This document shows, piece after piece, positions 26,944-41,600 of a stretch of DNA of 64,000 bases (within the stretch, counting starts at the first letter, position 1; every line of letters begins with the position of its first letter). The stretch comes from Camarhynchus parvulus. Lineage: Eukaryota; Chordata; Aves; Passeriformes; Thraupidae. The position numbers and the translations under genes are program-made. The notes under the pieces were generated by a model, which saw only the letters and a program-made list of their open reading frames with translations, did not search any database and was not told the origin of the DNA. The stretch covers positions 6,335,321 through 6,399,320 of the forward strand of contig NC_044577.1 in NCBI RefSeq assembly GCF_901933205.1. Direction: 5' to 3'.

Positions 26944-29900
26944 AAAGGGAGAATGAGTAGAAAGACAAGGCAAGCATGGTCTGGCCAAGAAATAAAAAGA
27001 ACTCAAGGCCCATCAGGAGTTTGCAAGTTTCCCTCAAATAGTAAAGATCACACAAGCAAAATAGAAGTCTCCAAAGCATCTAACAGAAACACTTTGTATA
27101 AGTGTATGTAGTGACCATTTAACTAAGCAACAGGTGTTAAAACCCCTTCTTTATCTTTACAAAGGCTAATCATGGACAGAAAATAAGAACATATGGAAAT
27201 TATACATAATCTTGCAACATCCAGGTATGTGGCAAACTTTTTGGGGATCCCGAAGGCGGCAGCACAATTACCAAATTGCTTAATCAAGAGTCAGCACTCA
27301 AAAACTCCTGGGGGAGCACCAGGGCCCAGAGCTGCCCCTCCCAGGGTAATGTGGGACAGCTGCAGCTTGTTTGGAGGACTAACTAAAGGTGATACACACA
27401 GAAGGAAAGTGATCCTACTTTAAGATTATTCTATAGTTCTTAAAGGATTGCCAAAAATAAGTGTATATTTACTTGTATATTGTACACATAACACTCGCTT
27501 GAATACCCCTCCAAAAATGTTGTTAATCTGATAACTAAGAACATGCCATGAAAAGAAAAAAAGCTATTTTTCTTTCAAAAAATAGTTTTTCTTTCAAACA
27601 AATATTCCTTGTTTTACAGAAAAGCAGGCTTCTCTTCAAATATATGCTGTGGGGTCTTTTTTATGGTAAACTAAAGCAGCACATAATGACAAATGAAAAA
27701 GTCAAAGGTTCTCACTAGAATTTTTATCTGTAGTATGCAGAGGTCAGTCTGTTACACTCAAAAGTTATTTTCAACTTACACAATTCTGTTGACCCTTCAC
27801 CTTTGCCAAATCTCTTAACTCATGTAAAACTCTAATAGGTACACACAACTTTTCTTGTGAATAAGTTTGCAATAAATCCTTAGAGCAACAAATCCTACCA
27901 GTTCACCCGCAGTAAAGGTGGCAAACACCTGAAGGGAATGTGCAACGCACAATACACACTCCTTGGAAGTGGAGGAAATGAGATTTGTCCTTCCTCCTCA
28001 AAAGATGCATGGGGATGACCTGGAGAATATCAAGGATCTGTGGATCATGGCAATTTACAACAACTCCTGCTTTTTTGCCAAGAAACAAGGAGTCCCAAGG
28101 AACAATTTCAACAGTTCAAAGATTGTCTCACATGCCAAGAAAGGCTCTGACACACTGACTGAAAATACTGGGAGGGAGGAGGACAGGCAACATCAACCAA
28201 CACAGCTTTTTGGGTGCCTTGGGAATTATTCCTTCAAAACCATGCTCCACAATTTTTTCCATGGAGATTCTCCCCAGATACAAATGCAGGCATGATGGTG
28301 GAAGGGGCTAATTAGAATTACTCAGAGAACTTCATTTTGTTCATGACCGATGTGCTCCCTTCCCTTGAAACAGCTCCCACAAGACCTTGACAGAAGACTT
28401 GGTTCAACCACTAGGAGGTCAAACTTGATAAAATGTTCAAATATTGCCCTTTCTAGCCTATTTCCTTATCCCCTACACTTGTCAGGTCTGCCTGTACTGC
28501 AGCACCAGCTATCTGCCCTAACATTGTTATTCTCTCTCTCCCATCTCACAGAGCTCATTCTCATCTCTCTCCATGCTCTGCTCCAAAGTGCATTCAAATC
28601 AAAGGTTCTCATTTTTTTTCCTCTTTCCCTCAATTGTCTTTAATTAGACTATTTTTTTCTTTGAAGTCGAGGGGAAGAGTCCTGTTAATTTCAATGAATA
28701 TTTACCCAGGCCTTTTCCTTCAAGTGTTCTACCTCACTTCATCTTCAAACACATTGTTCCATAGGGACAGGGATGCATCCAAATAAAGATCAATAAAAAG
28801 GTAATTACTGTGGTATTATTAATTGAAGAAACAGGATTACTTTTTCCAGTGACAATGAACTTCAATACACTAATAAAATTAACATATATCAAAGTGTTTT
28901 GGGTCTGAATAGAAACATTTACATTAAATCTGAGTAACTTTTCCAAATACTGGGCAAATAGTCATATACACTTTGAAATGCAAAAATATCTCCAGTGCTC
29001 CAAGATGAAGCTGAGCAAATTTCACTGACTGAAATGGGAGTAGACATTATTTGCACCTTCTAAGCATATTTTCATCTTGATGTTTAAAATAAGGCCACTG
29101 AAAGGAGCATTTCCATTGCCCCAGCTGTCAGTACCTGGTTTTGTGACTTGCCTGCTGGGGACTTACTCATTTCCCATTGCAAATCTGAAATTACTATTCA
29201 CTTGGACAGACCTGCTCCTGATTGCACCCTGATGATTTGTCCTAAGTCCAGCTCATGGTACTGGCAAGATAAATGTGTAGAACAAGAATTGAGGCAAAAA
29301 ACTAATAAATTTTGCTTAGATCCAAGAGATTCAATCACACCCTTTCAGTACTACCTGACATCTTCTTGACAATATTAGGAGGGAATTAATGTCTATAGGT
29401 GTTGGCTGATGGAGGTGAATTATGGTAAGTTCTGGAAGGCAACTGTCTAAAGCAGGGGAAGCTGACTAATTACCCAGCAATAACTCATTATTAAGACATT
29501 TAGGTCCACTTGTGCACCACAAAGTCAGAGGGAACAGGAAACAATAAAACCTATAAATACTATTCAGATTAAACTGTTTGCAGCCATAGCCATAGAGGCA
29601 CATATACACCTGAGACAATTACACCATCTTAAAAAAATTAGGTCCTTGGAAGCAAATGATCAAAATTACCAAATTATCAAAATTATCAAATTATCATCTG
29701 GAGACAGATGGCTGTCTCCATCCCATGCAATGGATGTAGCAGCTCACTATTTCTCAGGTCTGCCTGTTTTCTATATGAAACAATGATCATATACCCAGGG
29801 TACAAACAAGGGTGCAAAGCCTTAGGCTTTGATCTCACACTGCTGAACTGAAGCAAATGGACAGGAAAATATGTGAAGCCTGAATACACCTCTGCAGATA

Positions 29901-32280
29901 AAGATCTGTATGTTAATACTGCTGTTAATTAACTAAATATAATTTAAAGCCAATATCTGCCTGCATATCACATACAAGTATCTTCTCAGGTGTGTACAAA
30001 GAATGTGTCTATTTCACAGCATTCCTTGCTTTCCTTTTTCTCTACCTGAATCATACAAATTATACATTTCTTGGCCATCACCAATTTTTAAAAATTCATT
30101 ACAAATCCATTTCTCACACATCATCCCCTTATGGGAATTTTTCCCTAAAGAGTTCAAGTACTAGAACAACAGACTACTGCACAGCATTACATTTCAACTG
30201 TGAAATATCTATTCCACAAAGAGGATTTATTGTAGTGATACTTTTCAAGAATACACAATATTTTAAATTTCACTGACATTTCTCACTAACAAAACAGCAC
30301 TTATATTTTAGCAGTGGTTCTAATTTTAATAAAGCCTTTTCTTTCCTCTGGGTGTCAGAGTTGTCCTCAAAGTCCTTCTGTGTTAAAAATTATTTGTCTA
30401 ATTTTGTCTAACAGACCTAATGTATTAATTAAAGAGTACATGCACCGTAATATTTCAGAAAGATGATGACCTCCTTCCCCAAAATCTTGCATGGCAATTT
30501 TGGGTTACTCTGAACCTCTCTCCAGCTTTGACTTCTGAACTTTTCCTTTAATCTACTTTCTAATTCACTTCATGTATAATGATACAGTAGTTTTTCTCTT
30601 TTTGTAACCTGGTGTCCAAATACCAGAACAAGCACAGCAGTGAACACCTGACCGTTTCCATAAAATAACACCTGACAATTTCCATCTTCCTCTGCAAAAG
30701 TCTTTAGTCAGAGTCTTATTATTAAAGCAAGTTTTTCCAAGTAGTTTCCACTGCTTCGAAGGGCTCAGAATCATTTTCCTTAAAAGAATGGGGAGATGGA
30801 TGGATGATTCCTGTGCCTTGTAAAGGTCCAATGCAATTCACCTCTGGATACCAAACAGTTCTCACATCCAATATGTGATGTAGTCACAGAAGATGAGAGG
30901 ATTTCTCTCTAGCAATGATATCTTGCCCCCTGGCAGACATCAGGCAGTTCAAATAAAATTTAAGGTTTAGCTCATGACACTCAGAGGATGCTGACAGATG
31001 ATGGAAGCACTGTCACAGCAGCTCTAACTTGACTTTCTGTCTACACTGCTCAACATTTTAAATCATTTCTGAACAAGATCACTCAAAATGGGCAGCAAAT
31101 CTCTAAATCACCCACGAAAATACAATGGCATCCAACAGGTATTTGCTTGAGTTATTCCCCTAAGTAAGGGAAGGCAGTACTTAAGCAGGTTTATAGAGGA
31201 TAACAGGAATAGTTTTTTTCCCAAGAGCTGCCTCCTTCCTGTGCCTCCTCATTTCACATGCACATCTAAGAGGTCAACACGCAAGAGCTTTTCTTACAGT
31301 CTGTTCTTGAACCCTCTGGCTTGTTCTCATCTCAGTATATCTAGATAACTCAATTTACTGGAGATTTGTTAATCACTTTTATCATCTTCCAAGCTGCTAA
31401 GCAAACCAGGTAGGTTATTCTGTCTAATAAAATCCACATCTTGCTGACAAATACATTTACTTCAGGAAATGCTATCAATAAAAGTAGGCATTTTCCCTGC
31501 TCTTCTGAGCAGAGTGGAAATCACATAAAGGTGCTAGAACAAAGCCATGAAAACCAGAGCAAGGAAAACAATGCTTGGCCCAGAATTGTTTCTCACACTG
31601 TAAAAAAGTCAGAACAATTAGGAGATTATTTAGGTCCAAGATTATTTAGATGATAAACATGCATCCATGATAACACTGCACTAGGGAAATGGATGGACTC
31701 TACAGAATTAGAGCAGCTGCCAATATTAGACTTTGATTTGTAAACTTAAACTCACTTCTCATTATAACATTTTACACAAAACTTTGGGGCCTTTCTCTAC
31801 TCTCCCCAAAAGGTTTTGGCTTTCGTATTAGTTTGCTTGGTGCCAGTTTGAATGCCACTGGGCTTACCTTATAATTTGTCTTCAGAATATTTCATTAGAT
31901 CAACTTTGTCCCATATTAGTATGCTTGGGTTTAACTTTTTCCCTTGTTTAAAATTATAAAGTAGATAAAGGACAAGGCACTATACTTGTTTACTTCATAT
32001 GAGGCACAGTTTCTGCATTCTGTGAATGCTTCCTCATTAGTTTTTCTCTGCTTGGTAGACTTAATTTATCTACTCTAAAAACATAACAAGACTGAATTCA
32101 TAGACATGCTGAATGCTAAACTGGCAGTGAATTACTAAAAGCAGAATTTACAGTCTAATATTAAAAATATAGTTGATACCTAAACTAGAAAAATTGAGAG
32201 GAAAAATAGATATCCCCTAATGGTGCCAGAAGATTATTGAATATATGCACTGCATTTTTCTTACACATTTTTGGCTTCAG
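26944..32280. other. Single-copy non-coding DNA
   Basis: No supportable gene. A short GC-richer patch lies at 27240-27400 (contains CCCGAAGGCGGCAGCAC), with no repeat family recognised. An open frame of 110 codons at 27963-28295 (plus) has no recognised domain and no good splice sites. A CAAAATTA/CAAATTAT direct-repeat patch sits at about 29662-29697, directly followed by a small GGAGACAG/CTGTCTCC hairpin. Confidence 0.5.
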
Positions 32281-32650
32281 AAACTTCATGTTTTAAATAT
32301 CAACCTTAGCAGAAAGAAGTCAACAAGTAAAAAACTCTTCTTGCATTCAGATACAGAATCACAGTACAATGATACTTGGCAACAAAGAGCAGTAAGTAAC
32401 CAGCTCCTAAAGCCACAATATCTGTATAACACCACACTGAGTTTCAGAAAACGCACTTCACTGAAAAGGAGAGCAAGACAAGATTTGACTGTTGCTAAGA
32501 ACCCACCACTCTTGTTCCCAATGCACATCAAATCCAAAATCTTTTCTACATTTCTGCAAAAAGGAAATGAAGTAGACTGGCACTTGACAACCCGTATTTC
32601 TCCTTTTTTGAGCAATCTACATTGTTTTCTCATGAAAAAAAAAATAACAG
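32281..32650 (+). CDS. Weak candidate internal protein-coding exon, unknown protein
   Basis: A continuous open frame spans 32245-32718 and covers this whole segment. The segment is bounded on the left by a pyrimidine-rich acceptor ending TTTTTGGCTTCAG and on the right by a consensus donor, ACAG|GTAAGA. It would be 370 bp (123 codons plus one base) and encode a basic, Ser/Thr/Lys/Arg-rich stretch with no domain, signal peptide or membrane segment that I recognise. Against it: one open frame of this length is about what chance gives in 64 kb of AT-rich DNA, the opposite strand is also open for 134 codons, and I found no partner exon nearby. Treat as a hypothesis. Confidence 0.22.
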
Positions 32651-35600
32651 GTAAGATTGAACATGGGGTTTTCTTTGTTTCTCGTATCATTTCAACAACT
32701 CACTACATACAGTTCTAAGTCAAACTATTTTACTTCCAAGAGTGAATAAGTATATAAGGTATATATGTATAATTTCTGCATAAATGCACACACAATCTCT
32801 TTGTTGGACCAACACCCCTTTGCACCCCAGCATGATTCCAGTCAATGCAGTTCCTAACAGTGCAAGGATCCCAGCTCAGCATCAGCAAAGAAAATGTTGC
32901 AAGTCATACTGATATGGGCAGGGGAAAGGCTTGAGAGAATACAAGCAGATTAAGAGCTAGGATTCAATTAAAACTTCATACAGTGCCACACCACCCCTTG
33001 TGTACAGTTTAAACAGCAAACCCTGGTCTTTAATAAACTATATATAATAAACTGCATTCTATGTTCTGGAGCCTGTCTATTAGCATATTTCACAAGAGAG
33101 GGAGAAACCCATGTGGTTTCAATGAGATCTAACAAGGAAAAGAGATTTGGGCTCAAATACATTGTGTATGTATTCACCAGTTTGGTAACTAGCAAGGCTA
33201 AACAACCAAGCGGTAGAGGACTTACACATCACATATTTGAGTCTACACACTTTATCCTGTCTACTACACCATTTGGATCAGAACCGTAATTTCTCTCAGC
33301 TCACTAAAAGGATACCAATACTGCCATGCTTTGCACATAAGTTGTAAAATCAATGTTTACCAGTCAAATGCCAGATGTATTCAAGTATCTGAAAAACCTT
33401 TTTGTGTGGAAAATATTCTACAGTTTCCAGTACCCTTGAAGTTGGTGAGCACATACATTCTTCTGCCCCATTCTACACCACTGGCAAGCAGAAATTATGT
33501 ACAGGAGGCATTCTGAGCCTTGCATCTACTCCATAATCTGGATAGTGACCTTAGTAAGTCATCCATCAAGACTAAAAACTGAATTTTAGTATTAATGAGA
33601 ATTTTGTCTACTTTAAGCCCTCACAGCGCACACACCCTCTTAGGGAATCTAAGAGGTTCAGGTGGACAACACTTCACTTTACATAATTATATGAGCTTGA
33701 CAAAAAAAAATACAATATAGGAACTGAAAGAGAGAATAGTGCACATGGCGTTTCAGCAGCTACAGCAGGTACCTTGCTCTGGGTAGAGCAATAAAACAGG
33801 CAGCAAGTGAGATATTACTTATTCACAACTTCCAGGGATATCCAAGCTACCTTAAGTTTTATTTCATTAGGACAAATATCCCTCCTGCAGCAGGTCAGGC
33901 CAGGGAGCTTTTAGTGGCTGCAAACAGACAAGACCAAAGCTCTACCCCCACCTAAAATCCAGCTCCATCAGACGCACTCTGCCTTCCAGCTGGAGGTCCT
34001 GAGTCACTGCCACTCACTGTCCCCAATGACCTTGCACACAAGTCAAAGCAGGCCTGACTTCTTAGTTTACAAGCTTAATTTAACCCCAAATAAACTAGTC
34101 CATACTTTATATAGTCCATATCAACTACAAGGAATTATAGCAAATTACACACCTTAAACCCTTAGTGCTACAACACTTGAAATCAGTCCCAAATTGTGCA
34201 GACCCTACTCCCTCCATTTCAACAAATACTAGAAATTAGTCACTGTTGCCTCTAAACAAAACAGCAAACAACTTTGTATCTACACACAAAGTCTATAATA
34301 CAGGCTATAATACAGAATTATTTATGTCCAAAAAGAAAATTACAGTGCAGTTCAACAAGGTTCTTATCTCCTTACAACATCAATTTTCTGGAAAAACACT
34401 TTACGCTCTATGCCATCAGTTAAACAGGAAAATGAAAAAGAAAATTACCTGAAAGCCAGAGCTTTTTAGATAGATAGATATATCGAAAACTTTCCATTGT
34501 GTTTAACCATGACCCATTTATTTATTCCACGAATGCTTATCAGTGCCCAGACAAAACTAATTTGCAGGCCTTCTTTTGATATTTTCAACAGTCTAAAAGG
34601 ACTGTTATTCTGGGTAACAGCAAATGTGAATTTCAGGAATCTTGCTATGAAATAAAACATTGCAATACAGGTAATTTCAGTTTTCATGAGTTTGACCCTA
34701 TTTTGCATTCAAAAATGCAGCAGTTAAGATCTATTTATAGCAACAGCAGCTACATGACATGGTTGATAAAACCTTATGGGAAACAACTATTGCAGAATTT
34801 TCTCATGCTTTTCCAGGAAGCTTTCAAGACATCTTCCTTTATATTAAAAATACTTTCAATTGAGCATGCCAAAAAAACAGTCAATAAATTTCACTTCACA
34901 CACTGAATTTCTGGACCACTTTTTTTTGCCTATACAGAAAAGCTCCTAAAACACACCCTAGGAAAACATACCAGATTTCTTACTAGTGCAAATTTGGAAG
35001 CACATGAGCCATGGGTAAATGTACTCCTCATTTTCCTCACATTCATGAGTTCCTCTGCCAGTTTTAGGTTAATTACTGCTGTGATGTACCAAGTGACTGA
35101 TTGGTAGCAAAGGTGTTTTCTTTCTTGTGGTGCCTCACAAGCTCCTTGTCAGTTAAACAACTCGCTCACCTCTAGGAAATTGCCTCCAGGATTTTTGTTG
35201 CCTAGAAGGATTATTGCCCACCAATAAAGCCTGTTATTCTGACAGTCCTATTCCATCATACCTCCAATAAAATCACATTGCAGGAACCTCCACTGCTTGT
35301 GTAATTCATCATTATAGTTTTTAATTCATCACTGTAAACATCTATTGTATATTGCTGAGTGAACAGCAAAGTCAGAAATATTTCTTAACCATTATATAAG
35401 TGTCAAGATACCTGGTATATTTTCATAGCAATATTTTTTAAAAGTAAAATGTTACATATTAATAAGTGATGTGTTTCAAAATTTACTTGCTGTACCTTGG
35501 ACACAATTAGAGAAAAATCCCTCATCTGCCTCACTATTTCCACCACGTTATCACCAAAGCTACAAGCCACACCTAAGAGCAAAGAAGTCACAATGTACAG

Positions 35601-38600
35601 AAGATGCCACCAAGTTTGCAAGCAGCTGTTAAATGCTTCCCCTCTCCCCCAGATGCTTTACAACTACAATGGAGTTTCCACCAAAACAGTGGTATTGCAC
35701 TCAAGTATCAAATCTTAAACAACAAATGCATAATTATTCTATTCACATAATAGCTAAGTAAAAAGTCATCCAAAGCATGATGCCAAGTATCATTTTCTAA
35801 ATTATACAGCATTTAAAGCAGTAGCCCAAAATCATTATCTATAGAAGTTTATATACAATTTGAATAATAGGATACAGGCCAGACTCAACATTCACTAAAG
35901 TCAGTGACAAAATTGCCAAGATAATTCCTGAGCAATGGTTATAAACCAGAACTTCATTGTGACTTCTAAAATACCAACGAAACACTCACGATATTTGGGT
36001 GTTATAAAAGCCCAGGAAATCAAGGAAAGGTGCATTATATAGAATTCTGTTATCCAGTCAACACAGTTCACACTTAGCTTTTGTATAACACAAGGCAGGA
36101 GGGTTATTTTAGGCAATGAATGCAGAGAAAATTGTTTGATAGCTCACCTTCAAAAACTTATTCAAGAGTATTCTTGCTATTTTTAATCTATTTGAAGTCT
36201 TATACTTTAGACAGGTCTACATGCCACAGCTGTGTTGAGAATCCCCTCATGGGTCACTTTTGCAAATGAGTTATCTAGACACAAAGTTTGTTCCAAATAT
36301 AATTAGAAAGACAAAATGCACAGATCTGAAGTACATGCTTTCTGCTACTTTCAAACATGGCTTCTAGCAGATTTGAAGAGCAACTAAATAATTAAAGAAG
36401 AAACGCTACTACAAATTTTATAATGCTAAAGCTGATTTACACATAGAGAGAATTATTTAATCTACCCTTTGCATCTTGAATCTGTAACTGCTTTTCACAG
36501 TCACTTACATAAGAGGGTTTTTTCCCCTCAGCAGGATATTAAAGTTTCACTATAATTCATCTACAATGGACAGTCATTTTTCAAAACTAAATAAAAACAA
36601 CTGCTATGTAAACACAGAAATTCAAAATAACTTACTGTCATATATACCAACTGCACATGAAATAGATAAATGTTTTAAATTATTAATTTAGAAAGCCAAG
36701 TGGTTTTAAAACATGAACCCACTTAAGCTTACAAGTGCCCTACACTACAATGAAAATGGATTAACAGACTCACTGATTATAAATTCTGTAATGCCATGCT
36801 ATGATCATGATGTTTATGACATTATGACAATCTACAAAACACTAACCATAATTAGCAATCAATATTTCTGTTTCAAATCCTTAATTTCATGTTGGAGTAC
36901 AGCCTTATTCTTTTAACTAAGCAGTTTTTACCCAGTGCAAGTCCTAGGAAATGTCTGACTAAATTCAGGCACCAGAGGAACACCAATGGGGGTGTAAGAA
37001 GCCAAAGCAAATTACAAACAAATCTACTGATCTTAAATAGGTACATTTGGAAGACTTGAAAAGAAGCTCTCCTGCTCATAGGGTTGAATGCTAGTGAATT
37101 GTTTTTCTCCAAAGCTTAAATGAGAAATGGAACTGAGCGTAGTCACAAACAAAAAAGAAGAAACACAAAATGGGTTTACTTTGTACAATTCAAGTCAAGG
37201 AGAGGAAAGTGTTCCTCATTGCAAGTACTCATACCACAATCTCCTTGGCATCTAACAAAGAGATGACCAGAGAACCACCTCCACAAAAAATACTGTGCAG
37301 GTTTCCTAAAAGACTGTGGGAAAAGCTGACTAATTCCAGAACATCAACTTTCTAATCTCTAAATAGATTTTATGACTTAGGTCTGTTTTGCAGCTGGTGA
37401 TCTCTCACCTCAAAGTCTGGATTTTCAATACATAACATTATGCCCCTCTACTGTCCTGCATTTTGTGCAAACTTTCCACACTTTCTAAATTTCATTTATA
37501 AAAGGGATTATGTGGGTCCTTACTCAAAGACCATTTTGACTGCCCTTTTTTAAGATATATGTGTATTTTTGGTTACAGACTCATCTGCAGGGATGCATTT
37601 CAATTCCTACCCATTCCAAGAAAAATTAGGTTTGTTCTCAAAGCATTTGGGAGACCACAGCATTTCTTTTCTGTCTCCATTTACTAGTAAAATTTCCCAG
37701 TTTTCATTTGCATTTAGTTGGACATAGAATAATTATATCTACTTTATATATTTTTCTGACCATGCTACAGTTTCAGTGATGTGGGGGAAAAAAAGACATC
37801 AGTTTGCCAGATAATTAATCCAAGTCTCTTTCCATCATAGAGAGAAGAGCACTCTAAAATATAAAGTATTGTCTTGAGGAAGATGATGAGGGAGGACATC
37901 TCAGTCTGTCAAAATTAGGTGGAGTTTCTATTACAGTAATACATTTCCCAGCTAACAACTGCTGTCTCTAACCGGACCAGACCTGAGGTATTTGCACATC
38001 AGGAGTTTATCATCTGAAGTACAAGCTTTGGTACGGAACACATTTATGAGAGAACACCTTTGAACAAGTCCAAGTGAGGCTTTTTTAAGGAATGTTTGCG
38101 TTAAAGATCAAGCTCATCAACAGTCTGCTCAGGCAACCCTTCGGGGGAAATCAATGGAAGTTTCTTTGCTGAGTCAGCTTTTTCCAGCTCCTTCTATTCC
38201 CAGCTTATGCCCTTGACTCCTGTGAGTATGACAAAGTACAACATCCTAGGCAAAACTGCTGTTCTGTCTCAGCCATGAAAACATCATCATTTCACCATAA
38301 GGGCAGTCCAAAGAGGCTGACAGAGAACACAAAATAGTATCAGATGTGCTATAAAATCCACATCCAGAGAAGGCCTAACCCACTGTAGTTTTTTTCCAAC
38401 ACAATTTTCCAATGTTTTTCTTTGTCCCACCACAGAAGGCAGGAACTATTGCTAATGGAGTGCAAACCCTACAGCATGTGGGACCAGTGCTGTGACAAAG
38501 GGATTTCAGAGCAGAGATGGGGTGAGCAGTCTCTCTACATCCTTACCCATGGACAGCCTACCAGAAGCTTTTTAACTATAAAGCATTAGGCATTTGGCCT

Positions 38601-41600
38601 ATGGTTCATAAACTACAGCCATGGTTATTGTCATTGGAATATTTTCATATACTTATATTTCAAGCATACAATCAAAGGTTATACATTTGAGATCATGTGT
38701 AACCTTCTGTATTGATTTCAAGATTTAGTTCAAGAATATGATTGACTTATTTAAATATTTTCCTTTCTCAAGTCGTGGAGCATAATTAAATAATTATCAT
38801 CCTATCATCATGCCTATTCCATTACTCCTGTGGATTACTTGAGTAATCCATAATAATAAAAGCTCTAAACAGCAATAATTTAGAGAGAAGAGACAGGATA
38901 GGACCTTCCAGTTTCATACCATGAGAACTGCAATGTTTAGTCTGAAGGCATCCAACTGGGGTTCAGAATAATTCATTATTTGAAGTCAAAAGTAGGGAAT
39001 ATTCTTCAGTTTCTAAAAATTTACAATCTCTAATCCATTTTTTTCAACATGAGTAATTTATGAAGTATCCACAGTACAAGTCCAAACTGAATAAAAACTA
39101 CATTTTGATTAACCAAAATCTCATTATTTTTCTAATTGCAATAGGCATGAGATTGTACAGTAGCAAAGCTCTCCAACTTCCACTAAATTCACTGAATACC
39201 ACACCTTAACTTTATACAGGATAAAGATATTTAACTAATTCTATAGTGTTTGACAGTTGTAAGACCACTGTTTTGCTTTTGAAAACTGTACAAAACTGTA
39301 TTCTAACTGCTGTTTTCAACATCACCTTATGCTACATAAAATCACAGTGCAACCTTTTCATTCCCACTGGATACATGAAATACTATCATTAGTTACTAAA
39401 ATTAATTTTTGGACACTATTATCCTCTTTAGAAAGGTTAAAAAAAATCCTTTGTTGCCCCTTAACTGAAATCGTTTGAAGTGCAAAAAAGCCAGAATCAA
39501 AGTGTAACATTAAAGGAGAATAAACAGAAATAATCTTATTAATGAATGAAAAATAGATACTTTACCATAATGAGAATGGTTCCTATGAATGGTGTTTACT
39601 TCATAATTAACAAAATAAATATTAATAGAACTTAGAAAAATAGTGCCTTGGATCAAAGCTTATAGCATCACACCCTTTCAATATGTAAGCTTGTTGGTTT
39701 TGTCCTTTTTATTATTGCTGTCATTGATTATCCTTTTCCCTAGTCCTCCTTCCACCTCTGACCACCATTCACCACACATGGTCTTATACTGCATATCACC
39801 TATCCGTAACAGACACCAGTGTATTCTTCAGCCAGTGATCAGATTCCAAGTACTCAATGAAATAAGTATAAAATTCAAAACCTTTTTTTACTTAATGCTA
39901 TAACTTGACTGCTGATATTACCACTATATCATAGAATTAACTTTTTTCATTCCTACTTCTAGATTATTTAGTTCCTCATGTCTTCCATTGTTCTCCTAAG
40001 ATATGTCTTAAAGATGGTTATTCCAGAGTCATCCCAAGTATTTTAGCAAGGCATGATACCAAGACTGAGGTTTACCTAAGTCGTTTGCTGAAAGCCAGGA
40101 AGAAAAAACAAAAGGGAAAAAAAAAATCAAGACAGCTTTTTCCTGTAACCAACAGCACAGAAAAAAAGCATGTCTGCTTTCCTCACTTCCATCTTTACAG
40201 TATTTAGCATCAAAATCAAGTTGTTCCTTTTGCTCTTCCCTTGCTATTTCTTCCCCCACCAAAATTAAATAGCTGATGCCATCTAGATCAACTTTTCAAT
40301 CCAAACTCTGCAGTGACAGAGAATGGCTACCTGAGCATCGAAACACAGAGCTCAATGCCTTAAACCCCTGCTAATCCTTCATGAGAACGGGTCCATTCTT
40401 TCACATGCAAAATGACAACCTGAATGGCATAAAAAAATATTTGATCTCTCCTTGAGCGCACAGCACAAAATATTTTGCTCTGCACATACTTGTTTAAGCA
40501 GTCCATCATCAAGGCTTTCTAACCTCTACTGGAAAGTGTCATTAACATGGGGAGTGGGACATTAAAGATACATTTTTACCATTAACTCATTTTAAAGGCA
40601 CATTCTCTTTCCTTTTAAATCTATATTTCACCTTCAGTTTGATTTCAGCAAACAAAACAGTCATAAGACAGAAAAAAGATCAACCCAAAACTTCCAAAAG
40701 TGAATGTGACCTCTATAGATTGCATCCTGTTTTACCAGCTGCTTCCACAACATCTGTGTACCTAAGAGTAGCCCAAGACACAGCGAAGGACACACCCACT
40801 GCTAATTTTGATTCTGTTATAGTAAAAATTCATTAAGAGATATCAGGGAAAAAAGAGTGGGGAATAAACAGTCTATAAAAGTTTCAGTGGTATCATGATA
40901 CAGCACATTAATGAGAAAAAAAAATTACACATGGGCTAATAAAAAGCCTTATTTTAATTCCCTCTGTAACACCTCCCCATGACTTGACCATCTGTACATT
41001 GATATATGAGTAAAAATACTTGAATTTATGGTTCCAAGGGACTTGTAGATTCATAGTAGCTGACTGCAATGGCACCATGGTGAGAACACCCCCTGGACAA
41101 CCTTCAGCTCTGCACAAGCAGCCAAAGTTAGAATTTCCCCCTCCAGCTGCTTCAGAGTCATGCTGACTTCACCAACCAAAGAGTAATTTCATAAAACATC
41201 TGTCTGACCCAAAACAATACTTGAAAAGAAACAAGGGTAGTTTGAAGGTAAGACAACTTGGAATGATGTCTCCTCTGTAAAGATGCTACTGCACATCCAC
41301 TCAGCTCAAAACACACCAACTCCTGAAGCATTTTTGTTTCACTCCCCAGTAATACTTGAATAAGCTACATATACTCTTACAAAAATGATACAAAGGTTAT
41401 GGTTGTATACAGGTTATGTATAAAACATTGTTTCTAGTGCAAAATTTACAGCTTCAGATTTTTTTCTAAATTCAAATTCATGGCTTGAAAATTTGCTTTG
41501 TAGGAAAACCATACAACATTCTCCTCTTAGAACTCAAACTTCCAAGGGAAATAAAAGGAGAAAGAACTTGGAAAAGTATTTAGGAATAGCTTAAATTTCT

